Assembly (NCBI GenBank): GCA_947034885.2
Contig: OX344752.2
Coordinates: 3,658,001 to 3,722,000, forward strand
Length of the DNA: 64,000 bases
DNA from: Thuidium tamariscinum
Lineage: Eukaryota > Streptophyta > Bryopsida > Hypnales > Thuidiaceae
Direction: 5' to 3'
This document shows positions 56,792 to 64,000 of this stretch, in pieces; the stretch's first letter is position 1, and each line of letters starts with the position of its first letter. Both the position numbers and the translations under genes were made by a program. Below the pieces are notes generated by a model, which searched no databases, had not been told where the DNA came from, and worked only from the letters and a program-made list of their open reading frames with translations.

Positions 56792-57627
56792 TTAGCCAAG
56801 CCGTATAAATATCAAAACCGCCTCTTTCCAAGTTAAAATTGAGAATTCCATAGATAAACCTATTTTGAAGAAAGTAGTGAGTTGCCCATTTATTTTTAAC
56901 ACATAAATAGGACATCTTTCTCTACGGAGAGGTTGAATAGTACTACGTGCGATAAAATTGTGTCTACCATTCATGGTTTCACAAGTAATATTGACTATCT
57001 CCATGAGGTCAACAAAATAGCCTTCCAATGTTATATCAATGCCATGTTGCAAAAGTTGATAGTTTTCCAAGTAAATTAGTAATAATGTGGCCTATGGTTG
57101 CTAGAGACCTCAATACTCCGGAATTGGAAGGTATATCTCAAATGGAACTTCATGCGTGGGTTGTTCTTCCTTGTCACGTGTTCATCTTCGAGCATTGGAT
57201 ATTTGTAATAAATGCACTACTGTAGTTCTTCAATCATTGGCTCCTCTATTGGCTCTTGTTTTGGTTCCTCCATAGGCTCGGATTTCGGTACCTACATTGG
57301 CTCATTTGTTCACTCTTCCGAGGACAATATTATAGAATATTGAAAAGGATCCTCTATTAGTTCATTGGTTGGCTCTTCCAAAGGCAGAAATGTAAAATCA
57401 TCAATTAGTTGAGAAAATGGCTCTTCCATTTGTTCTTCCAGGGGCAATAAAGACTTCGATTCATCTAGTGATACTTCACTAAACATTGCCACAAGCTCTA
57501 ATGCTAGCTCTGCTGGATTTGCCAGGGGCTTAGATGTTGGCACTGTTAATGGTATTGTATTGAACCTCACTTGGCTCTCCATCAATGCCAACAGTAATGT
57601 TTTCCAAGCATTATTAGGCCAACTCAT
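56792..57627 (-). pseudogene. decayed Glu/Pro-rich coding fragment, unknown family
   Basis: On the minus strand 57627-57310 encodes an acidic stretch (LPLEEQMEEPFSQLIDDF, then EEPTNELIEDP). The same frame continues past stops into repeats of the type EPMEEPKQEPIEEPM near 57290-57220. A second open stretch, 57070-56792, reads MENYQLLQHGIDITLEGYF, FIARSTIQPLRRERCPIYVL and ILTWKEAVLIFIRLG. Stops and frame changes interrupt it. No catalytic motif is visible. It could be a remnant of a retroelement open frame or of a host gene. Confidence 0.35.
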
Positions 57628-57676
57628 AATTCCTACTCTAAAATGGCTTGTAAGCGTTCAAGTTGAAAGTTTACTC

Positions 57677-58131
57677 CACTAGAGGATAAAAACACACTAA
57701 TAGGAACCACTTGAGCCATAACCATTGCTTTTTTTGAACCATTTCGATTGTGTAAGTCAAACTTTGTTAGAATTCACTAAAATAAACATGACTCTTACTT
57801 CTTTAATGTTATAGTGTGATTTTCCACTATTATATACTCTATAATGTCATCATTTTATACTAATTAAGCACAATTAAGCACTATAACCAGTGCTTTTTAG
57901 TCCTTTGTTGAATTTTAAAATAGAAGATTTAAGAACTTTTCTAGTTAGACTAATGATGTTTTGAATAGAATTTGTCATGGTTGACAACTTTGAATAATTT
58001 TTTGAACTAATTTTGATGAAATTTATGAAGTTTTTGAGTAAAATATTCTATAAAAATTTCAAAAGGACCTCCAAAAGAACCCCTTTCAATGGCATGGGTG
58101 GTTCCTATTAGTGCGTTTTTACTCTAGAGTG
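57677..58131. mobile_element. 455-bp MITE-like element with ~35-bp inverted ends
   Basis: The left end CACTAGAGGATAAAAACACA continues CTAATAGGAACCAC. The right end is its complement with few changes (CACTCTAGAGTAAAAACGCA, then CTAATAGGAACCAC). The interior is AT-rich and non-coding. The target duplication could not be identified, because the flanking bases do not match. Confidence 0.7.
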
Positions 58132-58746
58132 AAAAAATTATAATCTAATGAAATGGCTTATGTTCCTGACTTTTATCGGCACACTAGAAGAAAACCACAT
58201 TTTTTATGACAAGTCTCTAGATATGGTGAGATGTTTGAATTAACATCAAGCATGTCTACTATGTATGTTTAGGAAAATCCGTCAAGATTGACAAGTGAAA
58301 ATACGAGAAATCTAGAAAAACGTGCCCTGTTTTTAGAGCAACATTATAGAAAACATGGGCAAAGAAGTTGTCAAAAGTGTGCCATTTGGTAGCCACATAA
58401 GCACCACGCAGACAAATAGTGCCACATGAGATTTTGGTTCACCTCACAAAAATTTTAATATTGTTTTTAGCAATGTCAACTAAAATGTTTAGAAAAATTT
58501 TGATACTGTTTTGAGTAACATCAACTTAGACAGCTAGAATTTTTTTAAACATTGATTGGTGCATCCCACAGAGCGGGCAAGGTTGGATCAAATTAATTAA
58601 ATAATAATTAATTGGTTTATTATTTATTTATTTATTTATTATTCATTATTATATTATTAGTTATTTAGTTAATTATCATGTTTCAGATATGTTATCCAAA
58701 CATATGGTTGTTTTTTCAAACAATCTACTTTGAATACAATTCTTAT
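58132..58746. other. spacer with a CACTA-like element end
   Basis: CACTAGAAGAAAACCACATT at 58182, followed by TATGACAAG, resembles the left arm of the MITE at 56308. No matching right end was found. The rest is AT-rich. Confidence 0.45.
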
Positions 58747-61700
58747 TTAAACCTTTAAGGACCAATTGAAGTTGTATTGTTTTGGCAACATAGTGATTTT
58801 AGGTAGCTCACTATAAATTGATATTCTATTTTTTTTCTTTGAAATTTTCAAGCTACATGAAAACAAGTTTTTTTTAACACCTAGTATTTTTCAAAAACTT
58901 TGACTACTTGGTTTAAAAATTCTAATATGATATGAAACTTTTTTTTAATCGAGCAATTTGGGCAAATAAACAAAAATCACTTTTTTCAGAAACAAAAATT
59001 TGGAATTGTTTTTTCAAATTTATACACGTGAGGAAATCTTTGAATCATTCCATTTTGATCAATGAGATTAAAATTATGAGTTTTAGTTTCGGGTAGTTAT
59101 AGATTTTCTACTTTGAAATAAACTTTGAAGTTCTTTATTTAATTCAAGTTTTCAATTTATCTTCAAAAAAAATTATTTTTTAGATTTAGATTGTTTATTA
59201 AAACAATAAAACCATTGGAATTGATATTTAAAATTCCATAACTAAATTCTTACCAATGTATTATTTTGAATCATTCTCTACTTCTTTCTATTCATTATTT
59301 TGTTTCCTATATGTTTTACAACTCCAAATGATCTTAAAATTTTCAAGCATGTAGACGACTTGCCTTTAAAAAAGAATCTAAAAAAGCACCAACAACATGG
59401 AGAATTTTTCTTACAAATGTAACCTTGTAAAGTGTAGCTTCCCTGTTTTTCGGAGGGTCAGAATTTTTTTTTATCAATTCAAATGCTATTATCTTGCAAT
59501 CTACATAATGGAATGTGAGCCCTCAAGATGGCACCGGGAACTCTAGATCCATTTTTCGCGAATAATTTGCAAAATTTAGCCAAAATTACAAGAAAAGACA
59601 GAAAAAGAGTGTTTGAAGAGACTTAGTAGTGATCTCTACCAAAAAGGTGCAAAACCATCTTAGAAGGTGGAAAATTCCTAATTCTAGGAATTTCTATCAT
59701 TCTAAGTCTTAGAGGTGAGTTTGAGTGAAGATTTAGTAATTCCGAGAGAAACGAGGGAAAGAGAGTTAGTCAGTCCTAGTGTCTATCTGTGCAAAATCAA
59801 CCTCTTAAGGATGCACATGACATATTGACTAAGCCAAAAGATTCTACTACGAGCCTGGAAGGTCTACCAAGGCTTAAATTCGATTCTAGGATAAATTGGA
59901 TTTTGAAGTAAAACAATTACATGTGACTTGAGGAATTGGAGTTTCATGAGATAGAAGATGGAGGAATTGGAGATTGAAGACTACAAAAAGGTGTTCCCAA
60001 GGAAGGAGTATGCCAGGAGCAAACAAGAATCAAACAATTGTCCAAGATTCCCGGGTATTGGAAATTAAATTGTCCAATTGGGCAACGTAATTCCAAATTA
60101 CTAAAAATAGACAAGTGCAAGATTGCGTGAAACCTACACTAAGAATCTAGGAGTTCCCTAGATGTTACCCAAATTATTTCGGATTTTTTCAAAATTCCGC
60201 GTTGACTCCATGGGAAGTCAACCGCACATAGAAATGTCTGTAAATTCGTAGAAACTACTTATGATGCAGTAAAATCTCACTAAAAATTAGAATAGGTTTT
60301 TGTATGCTTAATAAGTGCCTAGTCAAGTTTGAAGGCATTCCAAAATTCCCAACTACCAGAACTGGCATCGACATCGAATTTCAATGAAATTTACAATTTG
60401 GCGACGGGTTGACCGGCATATCAGGAGCGAATGATGTCCGATTGATGCGAATAAGGAGACATTTCTTGCTCTCACAGACATTCCTAAGGACCCTGGCTTG
60501 ACAAATTCATCAAAATGTGCAAATCCTAAAAGTTAGATTTTTGACTTTTAATTGAAGTTACCGTAATTCCAATTTGGACGCACAAACAGCCTAGGAGCAA
60601 GGGGCAAGGAATCCCTTAAGCTAATTGGGGTCTTTTGAAGACAATGGCGCAGACAGTTTTCCGTTTCAAGTTTCTCCCTAAAAGATAGAGAGGGTCAGCT
60701 CTTAGTTTGACTTTTTAATCGTTAATTGCCGTTAATTAAAAGTGATTTTGGAAATATCTCTTGGGAAATCAAAGATTGGATTTGGTCAAGATCTCTTTCT
60801 TGCGTAAAAAGACATTTTTGGGCTAAAGAAAAACAATTTTCAAAATGACTTTTGGTTAATTTGTAAAATATCTACGTAGATTAGGGTTAATTTCAAAATA
60901 TCTTGGGTGAAGATCTTGGATTTGATTTGGCCAAGATTTCATTAGCCTAATGGGAATGTTTCTAGAAATTTCCACCATTAAACAAGTATTATTTTGAAAT
61001 TACATTAGGATAGTTTAGGGGTAGAAATAACAAAGTGTTTTCACTGGCAATTTATCGGGGAGGGCCTGGCCACGGGTATGTAAGGGCCCCCCTCGAGGTT
61101 GCCAGTACCCTTATTTCTCGCACCGACACTTTGTTCTTCTCACATGCTACCGACGTGGTCGGAGCACCACTTAGACCGAAAGATTTGGCCAAGTTTTGTT
61201 TATGTTTTGGAATTTTGAAGGCTTAGGGCCCCTTCAATCGATTCTCATTTTCTACTTTGGCATTAGACGTCCAGCCTCAACATTTTGTTTAGGCACTATT
61301 TGTGAAAATTTCAAACATTAAGCACCAAAATTCAGCTTAAACACTATCATGTGTACCTCTTTTCGTCGCAAAATTTTGAAATACTAAGAAATTTTGAGAA
61401 TTTAAAGTGAAAGTCCGGTTAAACACTGTCGTGTGTACCTCCTTTTGCGAATAAAATTCTCAAAATACCATTGAAGACTCCTGTACTATGGGGACAACTG
61501 AACTAAACGGCGAAGCTTCGAACCTCTCATAAACAACCACTTTAACATTAGGAAAACCAAGTCAATAGAGTTGCCGTTTAAAAGATCGGAGGAACTCGGG
61601 GAAATTAGGCAACAAAAAAACCCCTCCAAGTCAACCAATTATACCATCCGTTATTCCGCGTAATTTCCCTTGCATGTTTAGATAAAAATTAGTCCAAGAT

Positions 61701-63561
61701 AGCCATGATTTAGATTACAAGGTGTTTTTAAATTCAGTCCAAGGAAAATTTTAAAAAAAAGATAAGTGTGAGCCAGCCAGCCACCCAGTCTTCAATCAGC
61801 TAGTTGGCCAGCGAACCCACCGAGGGTCTGCTCAGGTCGCTGAGCCGATAATTGGAGAGACTGGGGTGTCGGGGTCCAGTTCGGGAATTTGGGGAGTTGG
61901 GGTCCGGTCTAGTCCGGGGGTCTGAGGGCGCTAGGGAGCTGGGGCATCGGGCGATCCAGGGGGTCGGGAGTCCAAATCCAGTCAGAGCCCGGTGAGTTCA
62001 CAGATCACTTGATCAAAATCACAAAAACTTGATTTTTTAAGAAAATCTCCGGGTTGGCAGTTGGAGCCATAACCCTTCCATCTTTTTTTTTTAATTTTCT
62101 CTCAAAATCTAATTTTTGAAATCTCAAAAAAATTTCACTAAAACTTCACTCAAACTCCTAATGCTATAGCCATATCTCTCTCAAAGTTGTTGCAAAACAC
62201 TCCGAAACAAGAATGAGATAGAAGGAGGGGGGATTAGGAAGATTAAGGCAACGGAATCCTAATATGAGAAGCAATTCACATTAAAAAATTCATTTCCGTG
62301 GAATAACACTATTGAACTTAATTCTTATTCCATAGAAATTGCCCCTTGGGAATAAAAACCAATTTCTTTAGAATATTACTATTAAGATTATTCTTGTTCT
62401 TTAGGAATGTTCTACATTCTTTGGTAGTTAGTTATTAATTAAATTCTTAGAAGGTTTGGATTTTGTTGGTTTTGTTTTATTAGGCCTAATAAGCCCAATA
62501 GCAAAAAACAAATTGACAACCAATTTCTTTAGGATTTCAAAGAAATTAAAAACTAATTAGATTTGAAAAGATTTGAAGATAATTTTTTATTCAAAATAAT
62601 TAATTCACCTAATAAGCCAAAAGGGAAAAGGACAAATTGCCAACTAATTTCTTTAGGATTTTAAAAGGATTTAAAAATTAATTGGATGTGAAAAGATTTA
62701 GTTAGAATTTTAGATTCTTCCCTAATATTCGAAATTAGGATATTAAACTAAAATAAAGGAAAAACTAACAATAATGAAAACTGATAATTCAACTAAATTT
62801 TTCCATTGATTTTTTAGAATAGATTCATTTACAAGGGAATTAATTAAGTAGGTAGACTAGATTAATTTGTGGTATTTTTCAATTACTGGAAAATTAGGAA
62901 TAAAAGGAAAATACACAAATAATTTAGAACTATATCACCATTAGTTTTCTTTTAGCCAAGATAAATTTCATTTACCAACGACGTGAGAGTTCTCATGGAT
63001 TAGATGGAGAGCCGTGATGATTTCAATGGTGAGGTCGTCGGAAAATACCTACATATGATGATGTTTGATGACGGGACTATGGAGATCTACGCAAAAGAGG
63101 TAAACCGATCCCATTTGATTTTTATTCTCATTGTTTTACTACTAAGTTTCTTTTTACTGAACGTTTGAAATTAGAAATAGATAGAATTTTAACTGCTAAA
63201 TTAGGATAGGATGGAATAGAATAGCTAAAGTTGCAAACCCAAATTAGATTAAAATCACTTTGAAAACGTGATTAAAAGAGTTCATTGCTTGAAAGGCACT
63301 CTTGGAACACCCAATTAGAGAAAATTACTCGATTAAACATAGAACCCGTGTGATAAACTTTTAGCTCAAGGGTGGAGTTAGAAGTGCTCACATGGAACAT
63401 TTTGAATTTTTTCCCACATCATCTCAAATCAACATACAACAAGATTATATGGTTACATGTTTCTAAAAAATATTTTTTTCCTAAAGTTTGGTATTTGTAT
63501 TAAGAATGGCAATTTTAGAGAGGTTTTGGTGAAAACATAGTCAAAAAACTTTAGGGTTTAA
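58747..63561 (+). mobile_element. F1 TTAA element carrying a 3.9-kb insertion
   Basis: The left end TTAA at 58747 followed by ACCTTTAAGGACC and the right end CTTTAGGG followed by TTTAA (to 63561) match the 960-bp element at 35047-36006. The parts 58747-59513 and 63393-63561 align with it in order, from GGCAACATAGTGATTTTAGG through ATCTTGCAATCTACATAATG and, after the gap, TTTTTTCCCACATC and GGTGAAAACATAGTCAAAAA. The inserted piece is described separately. Confidence 0.75.
59514..63392. mobile_element. 3.9-kb TG...CA element with 5-bp target duplication, probable solo LTR
   Basis: TGGAA at 59509-59513 is repeated at 63393-63397. Between them the 3879-bp segment begins TGTGAGC and ends GCTCACA, a perfect 7-bp inverted end with the TG...CA signature of LTR retrotransposons. 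Both flanks continue the same older element, so the insertion limits are certain. I could not find two direct repeats inside it, which favours a very long solo LTR over a complete element; a non-coding LARD-type derivative is the alternative. The interior contains GC-richer patches (61040-61200 and 61760-61990) but no credible open frame beyond 63 codons. Confidence 0.75.
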
Positions 63562-63578
63562 TATATCCCATATGGATT

Positions 63579-64000
63579 ATTGTATAGTGGGATTCTAGCA
63601 AACAAAATGGTGTTTTGGGATCCGTAGTAAAAACAAATTTAGCTCTATTAACTTTGACAGCCTCCCAAGACCTCAAAAATTGATATTTTCTATGTATATT
63701 TTCTTACAACATCATTTGTAATTGAATAACATGCATGCCAAATTTCAATGCCAAAAGACTTACACAAAAAAAGATATTCAAAATCTATCAACATGTGTAG
63801 CAGTGAAAAACATTTCACTACTTTCAACTTTAACACCCTCCCAAGGATTGAATTTTTTTTTGCCGTAAAATTTTTGGCATGAAATAAACTCTATGTTTTT
63901 AATATATGTGAAAAATTCCAAGGTCAAAAGATTAATTTAAAAAAAGATATTTGAAATCTCTCAATATATGTAGTTTTGAGAAAATTTTCAAAATTGCCAA
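63579..64000. mobile_element. foldback element family A, copy 3, cut by the window edge
   Basis: It starts ATTGTATAGTGGG, like the ends of the 16556-17964 element, and continues with the same unit phrases: CAACTTTAACACCCTCCCAA, CATGAAATAAACTCTATGTT and ATCAACATGTGTAGCAGTGA. Only the first two units and part of a third fit before the window ends. Confidence 0.75.

Noticed and set aside
1..64000. CRISPR arrays, tRNA or rRNA genes, organelle-derived DNA
   Set aside because: No regularly spaced identical repeats, no cloverleaf-like gene beyond the SINE polymerase III promoter, and no recognisable chloroplast or mitochondrial sequence were seen.

Overview
This window is nuclear DNA from a land plant, most likely one with a large, repeat-rich genome. 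Three lines of evidence support this: two plant-type actin-depolymerizing factor (ADF) genes beginning [10 protein letters not shown], a plant Lifeguard/BI-1-like gene, and a plant PGSIP7/8-type glycosyltransferase gene with ordinary short spliceosomal introns. The rest is very AT-rich and dense with nested, mostly non-coding transposable elements. Both ADF genes lack introns, unlike typical flowering-plant ADF genes. This hints at a non-flowering lineage (the moss Physcomitrella has an intronless ADF), but the species cannot be named from the sequence.

Genes. (1) ADF copy 1, minus strand, 2056-2478. (2) ADF copy 2, minus strand, 28424-28852, a tandem-type paralog whose similarity to copy 1 continues beyond the stop codon. 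(3) A Lifeguard-type membrane protein, plus strand, four exons within 39599-41705, whose 5' region contains a long degenerate ~27-bp repeat. (4) A GT8 glycosyltransferase of the PGSIP7/8 type, minus strand, five exons within 45127-47847. One of its introns uses a GC donor and contains a decayed duplicate of the following exon. The only recognisable transposase is a broken pogo-like (DDE_1) pseudogene at about 12028-13770. Other short open frames at 11.2, 54.5-55.1 and 56.8-57.6 kb look like decayed coding remnants of unknown type.

Mobile DNA. Several insertions are resolved to the base. They are: a 2.6-kb non-autonomous CACTA element with a TTA target duplication (20884-23472); a 491-bp Mutator-like element with a 9-bp duplication (15283-15773); a 286-bp tRNA-type SINE with a 12-bp duplication (25539-25824); and a 3.9-kb TG...CA element with a 5-bp duplication, probably a solo LTR (59514-63392). 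Three of these sit inside members of an abundant family, or set of families, bounded by TTAA followed by CCCCTAAAGG or CCCTTAAA-like ends. No transposase is visible for that group. Its TTAA/TTAT target duplications resemble piggyBac-type insertion, which would be unusual in a land plant. A second unusual group is a family of 1-1.4-kb foldback elements whose arms are built from ~150-180-bp repeat units and which begin near ATTGTAYAGTGGG (16556-17964, 29317-30301, and 63579 to the window end). Other hairpin MITE-like families occur in one to three copies, one of them just upstream of two of the four genes.

Layout: 0-3 kb ADF1; 3-11 kb repeats; 11-14 kb decayed pogo element; 14-24 kb nested elements; 25-26 kb SINE and tandem repeats; 27-29 kb ADF2; 29-38 kb repeats; 38-48.9 kb the two multi-exon genes; 49-64 kb repeats and decayed coding fragments.
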